DNA of 64,000 nucleotides from Gemmatimonas sp. Lineage in GTDB: Bacteria > Gemmatimonadota > Gemmatimonadetes > Gemmatimonadales > Gemmatimonadaceae. Below, piece by piece: positions 1 to 7,904 of this stretch (its first letter is position 1; every line of letters begins with the position of its first letter). A model generated the notes under the pieces. That model saw nothing but the letters and a program-made list of their open reading frames with translations. It had not been told where the DNA came from and ran no database searches. Both the position numbers and the translations under genes were made by a program. Location of the stretch: assembly GCF_027531815.1 (NCBI RefSeq), contig NZ_JAPZSK010000014.1, forward strand, positions 215,246-279,245, in the 5' to 3' direction.

Positions 1-1505
1 TGCACCGCGCCACCCTGGGCGGGAACGCGCACCTGTTGTGCATCGGCGGGCACACCACCAGGGGGCGCCGAGAGTGTGGAGGCGAGCGGCGCCGTGGTGG
101 CCGTGATGGTCGCCCCATCATCGCTCCAGCGCGGTGCGTGCCAGAACGCCGGCGTGGCACTGAGACGCACCGGCGCGCCGCGCCCGTCCGCGCGCGCCTT
201 CCACAGGGCGCCTCCCTCTTCGCTCCACGTCACGTAGGCGATCCAGCGCGCATCGGGAGACCACGCGGGCATGAATTCGCGCGCCTGCGGGGTACGCGTG
301 AGCCGCTGCGGGGCCCCACCGGTCGTGCTGGTCAGCCAGATGCGACCGAGTGCGGAGAAGGCTCGGCGACCGTCGCGGGCCGTGGCCACATGGTGCGCCA
401 TCCGCGCGGACACGGCCCCGGTATCGAGCCGCTGCGGCGCGCGCAGCGTGGGCGTTACCTCGAGGGACACGCTCGCGGTGAACGGAATGACGGTGTCGCT
501 GCCGTCGCGCACGCCGAGTCGGTGAATGCGGCCGCCGAAGGCCGCGTACAGCCAGCGACCGTCGGGCGAGAAGGCCGCGTTCGGTAGCACATCGCGCGAG
601 GCGCGCGACTCCAGCTGATGACGGTCTACGGGATACGCGAGCCACCGTTCGGCGCCGGTGGCGAGATCGCGCGCCTTGAGCCCCGTGCGCCCCTCACGCA
701 CGGTGCCGTAGACAAGCGTGCCGCCGTCGGGCGACAGCAACGGCTTCATGGCGGGCATGCCCTCCACCACGACCGGCGTGGGCGCCCCCCCAGCCACCGG
801 CACGCGGAGAATGTTGCTGCTCGGGCCGTTGCGGCTGCCGTAGGGGCGCGGCGTAACGGAGCTGAACCAGAGACTCTGGCCATCGGGACTCGGCAGGGGG
901 CCGTACGGGCCGGGCGCCGGCGCCGAGACCAGCGGCTGCGCCGGGCCGTTGGTGTTCTCCAGCAGTCGGGTGCCCTCACCGGTGGCCACGTCGTAGCGCC
1001 AGAGCTCGGCCGCGCGGGTGGTGTAGGGCGTGGTCACCGTCACGACGATGGCGCGTCCATCGCGCGTCCACGCGGGCGACAACATGCCGGCGCGTGGCAG
1101 GCGGGTGAGCGGTCGCGCACCCGACCCATCGGCGTTGGCGATCCACACGTTGTCGGAGCCACTCTCGTCACTGATGTAGACCAGCTGTGCTCCCGTTGGC
1201 GAGTAGCGCGGCTGCGACTGGAACGCCCGCCCGGTCAGCAGCGGCTGGGCGCGACCACCAGCAACCGGCAGCGTGTACAGCTCGCCCAGCAGTTCGACGA
1301 CGAGGGTGCGCCCATCGGGACTGACGTCGAGCGATACCCACGTGCCTTCGGTGGTGGTGAAGGCGACCGTACGGAACGGCGCCGCGGCGGACGGTGTCGA
1401 CGCCGGCAGCGCCTGCGCCGGCGGCGCCTGCGCGGACAGCACCGGCGCGGACAGCGCCGCGGATGACAGGAAGGTGGCAGCAAGCGCCGTGGGAAGATGT
1501 CGCAT
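1..1505 (-). CDS. TolB-like beta-propeller protein, probably the N-terminal part of a secreted amidohydrolase (partial)
   Basis: The gene begins with ATG at 1505 and runs off the window, so only about the first 501 residues are visible. A GGAG ribosome-binding site lies 6 bases before the ATG. The N-terminus (MRHLPTALAATF, then an Ala/Ser/Leu-rich stretch ending in AQA) is a Sec signal peptide. After it come repeated PD40-type blades with SPDGR, SPTGA, SPDGQ, SPDGR and SPDAR motifs, as in TolB and in the TolB-amidohydrolase fusions of Gemmatimonadota and other soil bacteria. The catalytic domain, if present, lies outside the window, so amidohydrolase is an inference from architecture. The start follows the TetR stop by 12 bases, which suggests one transcript. 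Confidence 0.75.
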   Translation of the reverse strand, partial: MRHLPTALAATFLSSAALSAPVLSAQAPPAQALPASTPSAAAPFRTVAFTTTEGTWVSLDVSPDGRTLVVELLGELYTLPVAGGRAQPLLTGRAFQSQPRYSPTGAQLVYISDESGSDNVWIANADGSGARPLTRLPRAGMLSPAWTRDGRAIVVTVTTPYTTRAAELWRYDVATGEGTRLLENTNGPAQPLVSAPAPGPYGPLPSPDGQSLWFSSVTPRPYGSRNGPSSNILRVPVAGGAPTPVVVEGMPAMKPLLSPDGGTLVYGTVREGRTGLKARDLATGAERWLAYPVDRHQLESRASRDVLPNAAFSPDGRWLYAAFGGRIHRLGVRDGSDTVIPFTASVSLEVTPTLRAPQRLDTGAVSARMAHHVATARDGRRAFSALGRIWLTSTTGGAPQRLTRTPQAREFMPAWSPDARWIAYVTWSEEGGALWKARADGRGAPVRLSATPAFWHAPRWSDDGATITATTAPLASTLSAPPGGVPADAQQVRVPAQGGAV

Positions 1506-1517
1506 GAATGACTCCGA

Positions 1518-2114
1518 TCAGCCGGTAACGAGACGACGTACCTGTTCGCGGGCGAAGGATTCCTGCCACTCGGCACTCGCCGTGGGTGACGTCATGACGA
1601 CGTGAATGGCCAGCCCCTCTACGAACAGCGCGAGTGCCGTGCCAATGCGTGCCACATCGGCATCCCCGGGGATCTCGCCCGTCTCCCGAAGCGGAGCCAC
1701 CGCCTCCCGATAGAGAGCGTACCAGCGGTTCATGCGTCGCTCCTGCCCGCGTCGCCGTGCTGGCGATCCGACGGCACTGCCGTAGAATGCCACCAGCAGG
1801 CGCCAGAGCTGCCGACGCTCGGCATCGAGGGGCAACACCGCCGCGACGACCGCATGGACCCGCTCCATGCCGGGTGGCCCCACCGCCGCCGCGCTGGCAC
1901 GCGCGAACGACCGATCGAAGGCGCGGTTCTTGGTGTGGCGGAGCAGCGCGTCCTTCGAGGGGAAGTAGTGGGTGAGCACGCCGGTCGTCACGCCGAGGGC
2001 CGCGGCAACACTACGCAGCGTCACCTGATCGAGACCGCGCGTCGCAATCAGCTGCGCCGCGGTGTCGGCGATGGCCTCACGCCGCGCCCGATGATCTCCG
2101 CGAGGGCGACTCAC
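1518..2114 (-). CDS. TetR/AcrR-family transcriptional regulator
   Basis: A 198-residue protein starting with GTG. Residues 8-60 form the usual TetR N-terminal helix-turn-helix (RREAIADTAAQLIATRG, then VAAALGVTTGVLTHYFPSKDALL). The C-terminal ligand domain is of ordinary length and resembles BetI-like members, with a central RRQLWRLLVAFYG segment. It is the first gene of a minus-strand operon with the TolB-like gene, which it probably controls together with itself. Inverted repeats that could be its operator sit 48-60 bases upstream of the start. The ligand cannot be told from the sequence. The shine-dalgarno match is poor, so the exact start is uncertain by a few codons. Confidence 0.88.
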   Translation of the reverse strand: MSRPRGDHRARREAIADTAAQLIATRGLDQVTLRSVAAALGVTTGVLTHYFPSKDALLRHTKNRAFDRSFARASAAAVGPPGMERVHAVVAAVLPLDAERRQLWRLLVAFYGSAVGSPARRRGQERRMNRWYALYREAVAPLRETGEIPGDADVARIGTALALFVEGLAIHVVMTSPTASAEWQESFAREQVRRLVTG

Positions 2115-2146
2115 CGGCGGGACGGTGGGAGAATGATGCGGGCGAT

Positions 2147-2174
2147 GGTTCGCATAACACCGGTTACGCTAACC
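2147..2174 (-). promoter_or_regulatory. Candidate TetR operator (inverted repeats)
   Basis: GGTTA-CGC-TAACC at 2162-2174 is a perfect 5-bp inverted repeat. Next to it, at about 2148-2159, the sequence GTTCGCATAAC is a weaker copy of the same half-sites. The pair lies just upstream of the TetR gene that begins at 2114, where an autoregulatory operator is expected. Binding is inference. Confidence 0.4.
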
Positions 2175-2238
2175 TGCCAGCGCACCGGTGTCCATGACGC
2201 GGCGGCGTCCGCGGCAGGGCGATGTGACGGCGACGGTG

Positions 2239-3621
2239 CTAGTACGCGTACCCGAAGATGATGTTCATCTCGTCGGTACTGAGCAGACCGAACCCCACCG
2301 GCCGATCGGTCGTGTTGTGGTAGGTGACCACGGAGACCAGCGCGTCCCCCGCCTCGAGCACGAGAGGCGTGGGAAAATTGAGGAACGCCGGGTGTTCCCA
2401 GTCGGTGTTCACGTACACGCTGCTCTCGGTGCCGTTGGTGCGCAGGACGCGAATCTCGAAGCGCTCGCCCAGCGCGTGCATGTGCGACGTGAGCCCCAGT
2501 ACCGTCGTGCGTACCGGCGTACGAAACACCGTGCGGATGGTGGTGCGCTGCCGCGCCGGCAGGGTGAAGCTGGTGTTGGCCAGGTTGAGCGTGCGCGCCT
2601 CGATGCGCACGGCACTGCGATCCACCGTGTACAGGTTCGCCGCGGCCTGACCGGGGAACGGCGCCGGCGACTTGTTCACGTAATGCACGTTCAGGTCGAT
2701 GGCTGCGTTGGGGGGCAGGCGCAGCGCCACCCCGGGCGGGAAGCGATAGTCGAATTCCGGGGTCATGGCGCCAGCGAAGAACACATGGCAGGCCATGGGC
2801 AGCATGTTGACGGCAATCGGTACGCCCTCGGCGGTGCGCAGGTCGCGCACGACGTTGGCCGGTGGCCGCAGGTTGCACGGGAACGTGGTGCGCGACTCGT
2901 CGAAGGTATAGAGCAGCAGATGATGGCTGCCGGGGCGCATGCGTGATTCGATGCGCGTGACGTAGAGCGCTTCGCGATTGCCCAACGTGCGGTACAGGAA
3001 CAGCTCCCGTTCGTTGCGTGGCGGCACCGGAAAGCTGTCCACGGTAAGCTGCAGCCCGGCGGCGCCCGCTGGTGGCGCCAAGGGGGTGAAACTGGCCACC
3101 TGCAGCCGGGCATCGCGCAGCACGGCGGTGTCCACCACGTGTCCCGAGCGAGGCGCCCCCGCTTCGATCCAGCGGCGCACGTACTCCAGCTGTCCCATGC
3201 TGAGCCCTTGCGTGGTACCCATAGGCATGAGGTTGCCGTAGTCGGCACTGTGGTGGCCGGGGATCCACGCGAGCTTGTGGTACAGCAGGGAGCTGTCGGC
3301 ACGGAACGGCTTGATGCGCAGCAGGCCATCGGCGCGCGCCTTCGGATGGAGCGACGGGGCGCTTACCATCTGCTGGTAGCTCGAATCCGCCGACAGCACC
3401 AGCCCCGACTGCCGCGCGTCGCTGCTGCCGCTGCGGTGGCACCCGGCACAGCTGGGCTCGACGATGGTGCGCTGGATGCGCGCAAAGGTCCCGTCGGCCA
3501 GCGGGGCGGCGGCGGCGCCACCGGTGTCTCCGCCGGAGCAGGCCGAGAGCAGGGCCAGCAAACAGGCGGCAACGGGGCGCCACCGGCGCGGGGGGCGGCG
3601 ACCGCTGAGCGAGATGGGCAT
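2239..3621 (-). CDS. Copper type II (PHM/DBH-like) monooxygenase lipoprotein with N-terminal c-type heme motif
   Basis: A 460-residue exported lipoprotein with lipobox LLSAC (Cys28). Residues 58-62 are CAGCH, a c-type heme attachment motif, with candidate axial Met132 or Met134. The C-terminal two-thirds match the copper type II ascorbate-dependent monooxygenase fold. All metal ligands known from peptidylglycine monooxygenase can be placed: His233-His234 (GSHHLLLY) and His313 (NVHY) for one copper, His380 and His382 (SHMH) and Met452 (STDEMN) for the other. This suggests an envelope hydroxylase that takes electrons through its own heme domain. The substrate is unknown. It is transcribed alone, divergent from the DUF1269 gene. 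An alternative is an inactive cell-surface binding protein, but full ligand conservation argues against that. Confidence 0.8.
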   Translation of the reverse strand: MPISLSGRRPPRRWRPVAACLLALLSACSGGDTGGAAAAPLADGTFARIQRTIVEPSCAGCHRSGSSDARQSGLVLSADSSYQQMVSAPSLHPKARADGLLRIKPFRADSSLLYHKLAWIPGHHSADYGNLMPMGTTQGLSMGQLEYVRRWIEAGAPRSGHVVDTAVLRDARLQVASFTPLAPPAGAAGLQLTVDSFPVPPRNERELFLYRTLGNREALYVTRIESRMRPGSHHLLLYTFDESRTTFPCNLRPPANVVRDLRTAEGVPIAVNMLPMACHVFFAGAMTPEFDYRFPPGVALRLPPNAAIDLNVHYVNKSPAPFPGQAAANLYTVDRSAVRIEARTLNLANTSFTLPARQRTTIRTVFRTPVRTTVLGLTSHMHALGERFEIRVLRTNGTESSVYVNTDWEHPAFLNFPTPLVLEAGDALVSVVTYHNTTDRPVGFGLLSTDEMNIIFGYAY

Positions 3622-3769
3622 GGCTCCATGCTACCGGGTGTGGCGCGACTCGGCAATTGAGCGGACCCGGGATGCTGCTCACCGTGGTGAGCGTCGGCCG
3701 AGCCGGACGCGCAGATCGCACCAACGCCCTCCTGCGGGGTACGCACCCCCACCTTCTTCCGGAGATGCC

Positions 3770-4243
3770 ATGTCCGACGCGAACGTCCGTCACATTCTGA
3801 TTGCCAGCTTCAACACCCCCGGCGGCGCCGAGAGCGGCGTGGCGCTCCTCAAGTCCGCCTCGATCGGCCTCGGGAACGTGGCCGTGATCACCCGCCATGC
3901 CAGTGGCGAGGTGGAGTTCACCGAGTCCCAGGACTGGGGCGTGGGCAAGAGCGCGCTGGTGGGCGCGCTGGCCGGGCTCATCCTGCCCGGCGTCGGCACC
4001 ATCACCCTGGCGGCGGGTGGAGCGCTGGCCGCCTACTTCCTCGACCTCGGCTTCCCCGACGCGCTGCTCACGCAGATGGGCGAGGGGCTCACCACCAACT
4101 CCTCCATGTTGGTCGCGTTGGTGGATGCGGTCAGCAAGACGCGCGCGGGCGAGGTGCTGGCGCAGGGCGGCGGCGTGGTCGTGGCGAGCACGGAAGAATC
4201 GGAACTCGCGCGGGCCATGGCATCCATGCAGCGTGCGCCCTAA
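3770..4243 (+). CDS. DUF1269-family membrane protein
   Basis: A 157-residue protein. The frame is open further upstream, but the start is set by ATG 3770 with GGAG 5 bases before it; the upstream extension is Arg-rich and overlaps the divergent gene. The N-terminal half (HILIASFNTPGGAESGVALL) has the alpha/beta ferredoxin-like look of DUF1269 proteins. The middle holds a Gly/Ala-rich hydrophobic hairpin (about residues 60-90, with LVGALAGLILPGVGTITLAA) that is also typical. Members are widespread predicted membrane proteins of unknown role, often found with stress genes. No partner is coded next to it. Confidence 0.75.
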   Translation: MSDANVRHILIASFNTPGGAESGVALLKSASIGLGNVAVITRHASGEVEFTESQDWGVGKSALVGALAGLILPGVGTITLAAGGALAAYFLDLGFPDALLTQMGEGLTTNSSMLVALVDAVSKTRAGEVLAQGGGVVVASTEESELARAMASMQRAP

Positions 4244-4637
4244 CGAACGGCCCCGGGTGCGTGTGAAACCGCGCGCGCGTCCCACGATCGCCTGACCCCA
4301 GTTCACGTGGGAGCGCACGCGCAACGCCCCACGAGCGAGCCCGAGGAGAAGCGCCCTTGCGGAGGTTGATCTCGATCGTGCCTGAGCGGATCAATGCGGC
4401 ACTGCACGGAAGGGGAACGGAACCCATCGCCCGTGATGAACGCCTCCACGATGCCACCCAGGGTGGCGTACTTGTCAGCGACAGAGTCCCACTGCTCCAC
4501 GTCGGCCACGTACCGCAGGCGCGTATACGGCCTGCCTCTCCCGATCTTGCGCCGGGGGTCCACGCCCCGCATGGCGAGGCTCTCCTGCCGCTGGCGACCC
4601 CCCGGAACCCCTGAGTTCGGCTGCCGATTCACTTACC
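4244..4637. other. Intergenic stretch with a possible decayed reading frame
   Basis: No gene can be supported here. On the minus strand a 109-codon frame (4303-4632) has a protein-like central part (VADVEQWDSVADKYATLGGI), and the neighbouring minus frame has another protein-like run (ALIRSGTIEINLRKG) immediately downstream. This could be an old frameshifted gene. The family is not recognised. Confidence 0.25.
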
Positions 4638-5468
4638 ATGACCTTACTGTTTCGTGTCGCCGCGCCCCGCCCATCTGGGGTGCTCGGGTCGCTGGGGGCA
4701 GCTGCGCGGGCGGCCGCCTGCGCACTGCTCCTCGCCGGCTGCTCCATGGACGCCACCGAGGAGCGGCAGCTGGGCGCCGAGGCCGCCGCTGAGATCGAGC
4801 GACGCGTTCAGGTCGTGCGTGATGCGGAGGGAGAACAGGCGCTCGCCACCATTGGCAACGCCCTCGTGGAGGCCGGTGGACCGGTGGCGTATCCCTACAC
4901 GTTCCGCATCGTGCGCGACTCGTCGGTCAACGCGTTCGCCCTGCCGGGCGGCTTCGTGTACGTGCACACCGGGCTGCTGCGCAGCGCGCGCGATGTCGCG
5001 GAACTGGGTGGCGTGCTTGGCCACGAGGTGGCGCATGCCCGGCTGTCGCACGGGGCGCAGCAGGCGCGCAAGCAGCAGGGGCTCTCCGCCGCGGTCACCG
5101 TGGTGTGTCTCTTCACCGGGCTCTGCGACACGGGGCTGTCGCAGGTGGCCATCAACCTGGGCGCAAACGCGCTCACCGCCAAGTTCAGTCGGACCGACGA
5201 ACTGCAGGCCGATTCGGCCGGCATCGTGTACACCACACGCGCCGGTATCGACCCGCGCGGGATGGTGCGCTTCTTCGCGCGCCTGCGCGAGCAATCAGGC
5301 AACGTGCCGGCCTATCTCGAATGGGTCTCCACGCACCCCATGGAAGGCACCCGCATCGAGAATGCCGAACGACTCATCGGCCCCGGCGTACCTCGTGGTG
5401 CTCCCAGTGAGCTTGAGGCCGCCTTTGCCGTGCTGCAGGCACGGTACGGCGTCCCGGTAACTCGATAG
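4638..5468 (+). CDS. M48-family zinc metalloprotease, lipoprotein (LoiP/BepA-like)
   Basis: A 276-residue protein with a lipobox LLAGC (Cys35), so it is predicted to be anchored in the cell envelope. The zinc motif HEVAH is at residues 129-133, and the third zinc ligand is the Glu of TDELQAD (Glu188). The spacing and the NAFALPGGFVYVHTGLL block before the zinc site are those of Oma1/LoiP/BepA-like M48C peptidases, which degrade misfolded outer-membrane proteins. There is no TPR extension, so it is nearer LoiP than BepA in architecture. The C-terminal WVSTHPMEGTRIENA segment is also conserved in the family. It converges with the next gene, only 16 bases away. Confidence 0.88.
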   Translation: MTLLFRVAAPRPSGVLGSLGAAARAAACALLLAGCSMDATEERQLGAEAAAEIERRVQVVRDAEGEQALATIGNALVEAGGPVAYPYTFRIVRDSSVNAFALPGGFVYVHTGLLRSARDVAELGGVLGHEVAHARLSHGAQQARKQQGLSAAVTVVCLFTGLCDTGLSQVAINLGANALTAKFSRTDELQADSAGIVYTTRAGIDPRGMVRFFARLREQSGNVPAYLEWVSTHPMEGTRIENAERLIGPGVPRGAPSELEAAFAVLQARYGVPVTR

Positions 5469-5484
5469 CGCCGTTCCCCCGAAT

Positions 5485-6384
5485 CTACTCGGCGAGCACC
5501 TGCGCGAGCACGTCCATGAGTCGCCCCCGCAGCACGCGCGCTCGCGCACTCAACGCCCGCTGCCGCCGCTGGTACTCGTCGCGCCCCGCGGCGGTTTCAA
5601 TGCGCACGGGTTCCACGCCGAACGCCTGCAGATCATACGGCCCCGCCTGCATATCGAGATCCCGCAGCGCCATGGCCAGCTCGAAACAGTCAGCGAGCAA
5701 GTCACTCCCGACCCAGGGCATGCACGTGTACGCCCAACGGTAGAGGTCCATGTTGGCGTGAATGCACCCGGGCTGCTCGGCCGCATACCGTGTCTCGTAC
5801 GCCAGGGGAAGCCGGTTGAACGGCTTCGCTGCCGGCGCAAGAAAGCGGAACGCGTCGAAGTGACTGCACACCACCGGTCGGCTCTCCACGAAGGCGTCGA
5901 TCTGCTGCTGCGGCAGCCGCAGCGACGCCACGCCGTCGTGCCGGATGTCGTGCCCGCCGTACACCATGGCCCACTCGTGCATGCCGTAGCAGCCAAAGTG
6001 CGCCGGCCGATCACGCGTGGCCCGCAACAGCGCCAGCACCTCGGCCATGGTCGCGCGCTTTCCGGCGGCCATGGTGGCCACATCACGACGCAGGATGCCA
6101 TGGGCAGCGCCGTACACCGGCGCCGTGAACCGCTCACGTGCCTCTGTGCTCTCGGCAATGGCCTCGTGTGCGTTTGGGTGCCACGCCTCCAGCTTCCCCG
6201 CGGAGTAGCTGTAATACTGAAAGAGGAAGTCCTGCACGGGATGCGACGCCCCGCGCGCGCGTCGCGCCCGACGCGCCTGCGTGTACGGCTGGATCCGGGC
6301 ACGATGCGCCGCCGCGCGCGCCTGCCAGTCGGCGGTCGACAAGACGACCGGTAACGATGACGGGCTCGCGTGCAACTCGGGCAT
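5485..6384 (-). CDS. Conserved protein of the family often labelled 3-methyladenine DNA glycosylase
   Basis: A 299-residue soluble protein without a signal peptide. It matches, by memory of the family, a set of actinobacterial proteins: HPVQDFLFQYYSYSAGKLEAWHPN near residue 50, HFGCYGMHEWAMVY near 130, VVCSHFDAFRF near 175 and PGCIHANMDLYRWAY near 205. Databases often call these 3-methyladenine DNA glycosylase, but I see no helix-hairpin-helix or other glycosylase signature, so the function is unproven. The many conserved His, Cys and Asp residues suggest a metal enzyme. It lies 21 bases after the pseudouridine synthase stop on the same strand and may be cotranscribed with it. Confidence 0.6.
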   Translation of the reverse strand: MPELHASPSSLPVVLSTADWQARAAAHRARIQPYTQARRARRARGASHPVQDFLFQYYSYSAGKLEAWHPNAHEAIAESTEARERFTAPVYGAAHGILRRDVATMAAGKRATMAEVLALLRATRDRPAHFGCYGMHEWAMVYGGHDIRHDGVASLRLPQQQIDAFVESRPVVCSHFDAFRFLAPAAKPFNRLPLAYETRYAAEQPGCIHANMDLYRWAYTCMPWVGSDLLADCFELAMALRDLDMQAGPYDLQAFGVEPVRIETAAGRDEYQRRQRALSARARVLRGRLMDVLAQVLAE

Positions 6385-6405
6385 CCCCCAAGCTATCGCG
6401 AGTCG

Positions 6406-7863
6406 TCAGAAGGGGGCAGGCGCCTGCACCTCCACCGGCCTGGCCGTCACGGGGTGCACGAAGGCGAGCCGTTCCGCATGCAAGAGCAACCGCTCGTCGT
6501 CGTCCGGCGGCGTGCGGCCATACAGCCGGTCCCCCACGATGGGCGCATTCAGCCCCGCCGGGTGCGCCGCGTGTACGCGCAGCTGGTGCGACCGCCCGGT
6601 GTGCGGCGTGAACCGCACGCGCGTACGCCCGCCGTGGCCTCCCGGGTCCCGCGCCAGCACCTGCCATTCCGTATGCGCTGGCTTGCCATGCACCGGATCG
6701 TGAATGTTGCGCGGCCGGTCGTCGATGTCGGGACGGAGCGCCAACATGATGTGTCCCCCATCGTTCGCCACCAGACCATCGAGCACCGCCACGTACTGCT
6801 TCTCGATCTCCCGCAACGCGAACAGCCGCTGCAGGGTCTTGGCCACCTCGAGCGACTTCGCGACCAGGAGAAGCCCCGACGTGTCCATGTCCAGCCGATG
6901 CACGACCAGCGGGCCGGTGGCGTGGGGATATCGCTCGCGCAATCGCGACACCACGCAGTCCTGCAACGACGCGCTGCGCCCTGGCACCGTGAGCAGCCCG
7001 CTGGGCTTGTTCACCACCAGCAGCTGCTCGTCTTCGTACACGACGCGCGGCTCGGCCGGATCAATGGCGGCAGCCCCGAACAATGGCGGCGGATCGGCGG
7101 GGAGCCCGTCCAGCATGTGCGTGAGGATGGGCAGGCACTTGCCACGGCAGGCCGCGTAAAACACCCCTTCGCGCTTGTCCCCGGTGACCGACGGCGCGCC
7201 CCACCAGAACTCGGCCAACGCGACTGGCGTGAGCCCCAGGCGAAACGCCTGCGCCAGCAGTTTGGGGGCCGCGCAATCCCCGGCCCCCGCAGGGGGGGCC
7301 GCCGGCGCGAACAGTTCGCGCAGGGTACGCACCACGCCGCGCGCGTTGACGAAGCGGTAGCTCTCCTGAATCTGCGCGAGGAGGATACGGGAGCGAGCCG
7401 TACGCCGGGCATCGAGCGCCGCCACCGCCGCCGTGATGCGGGCGCGGCGAGCGGTATCCCCGTCGGTCGGCGCCGTGGCCAGCAGCGCCGCGCGCTGGGC
7501 GGCAAAGTCGAGCATCTCCACTTCGCCGGGTCCCCACACGACATCGCGCTGTGCACAATCGAAGGTGGGGGGCGCCCAGCCCGGCAGCTCCCACTGGCCC
7601 TGCAGCATGCCCGAGAAGGCACGCAGATAGCCGAGCGCGCCGTCGGGACTCGCGACAATCAGCACGCCGAACATCTTGCCGTTCCCCGGCTCGTGCAGGC
7701 GCCATCCCTGCGCCTCCGGTGAGCCCAGGGTGTCCATGAGCGCCGCCGCCGCCCGGTGCGCCAGCGGGTGCACGGCCCGGCGATCGAACGGCGTGGGAAA
7801 TCGCCGGGGACGTGCGGGGGGACTCGCCGCCAGCGCGATCGGGTGCGGAACGCCGATCGTCAC
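6406..7863 (-). CDS. RluA-family RNA pseudouridine synthase with a long N-terminal extension
   Basis: The C-terminal half is a standard RluA-type catalytic domain: VVYEDEQLLVVNKPSGLLTVPG, the catalytic HRLDMDTSG motif (around 6885-6911) and HTGRSHQLRVHAAH. It isomerises uridines in rRNA or tRNA. About 270 residues precede this domain and are not an S4 domain. Similar long forms occur among bacterial RluA homologs, where the extension has no known role. The extension contains a Cys- and Trp-rich stretch (FWWGAPSVTG, CRGKCLP). The frame is open back to 7986, but that would overlap the upstream TonB receptor gene. GTG at 7863 is a reasonable start, giving 485 residues, though no clear ribosome-binding site supports it. 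Confidence 0.8.
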   Translation of the reverse strand: MTIGVPHPIALAASPPARPRRFPTPFDRRAVHPLAHRAAAALMDTLGSPEAQGWRLHEPGNGKMFGVLIVASPDGALGYLRAFSGMLQGQWELPGWAPPTFDCAQRDVVWGPGEVEMLDFAAQRAALLATAPTDGDTARRARITAAVAALDARRTARSRILLAQIQESYRFVNARGVVRTLRELFAPAAPPAGAGDCAAPKLLAQAFRLGLTPVALAEFWWGAPSVTGDKREGVFYAACRGKCLPILTHMLDGLPADPPPLFGAAAIDPAEPRVVYEDEQLLVVNKPSGLLTVPGRSASLQDCVVSRLRERYPHATGPLVVHRLDMDTSGLLLVAKSLEVAKTLQRLFALREIEKQYVAVLDGLVANDGGHIMLALRPDIDDRPRNIHDPVHGKPAHTEWQVLARDPGGHGGRTRVRFTPHTGRSHQLRVHAAHPAGLNAPIVGDRLYGRTPPDDDERLLLHAERLAFVHPVTARPVEVQAPAPF

Positions 7864-7904
7864 CGGCGGCGGGACACGGTGCGGGACGCCGGCGGCATCA
7901 GCCC

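Noticed and set aside
2111..4324. A 737-codon minus-strand frame across three genes
   Set aside because: It overlaps the monooxygenase in a different frame and the DUF1269 gene in antisense; composition is Arg/His/Pro-rich.
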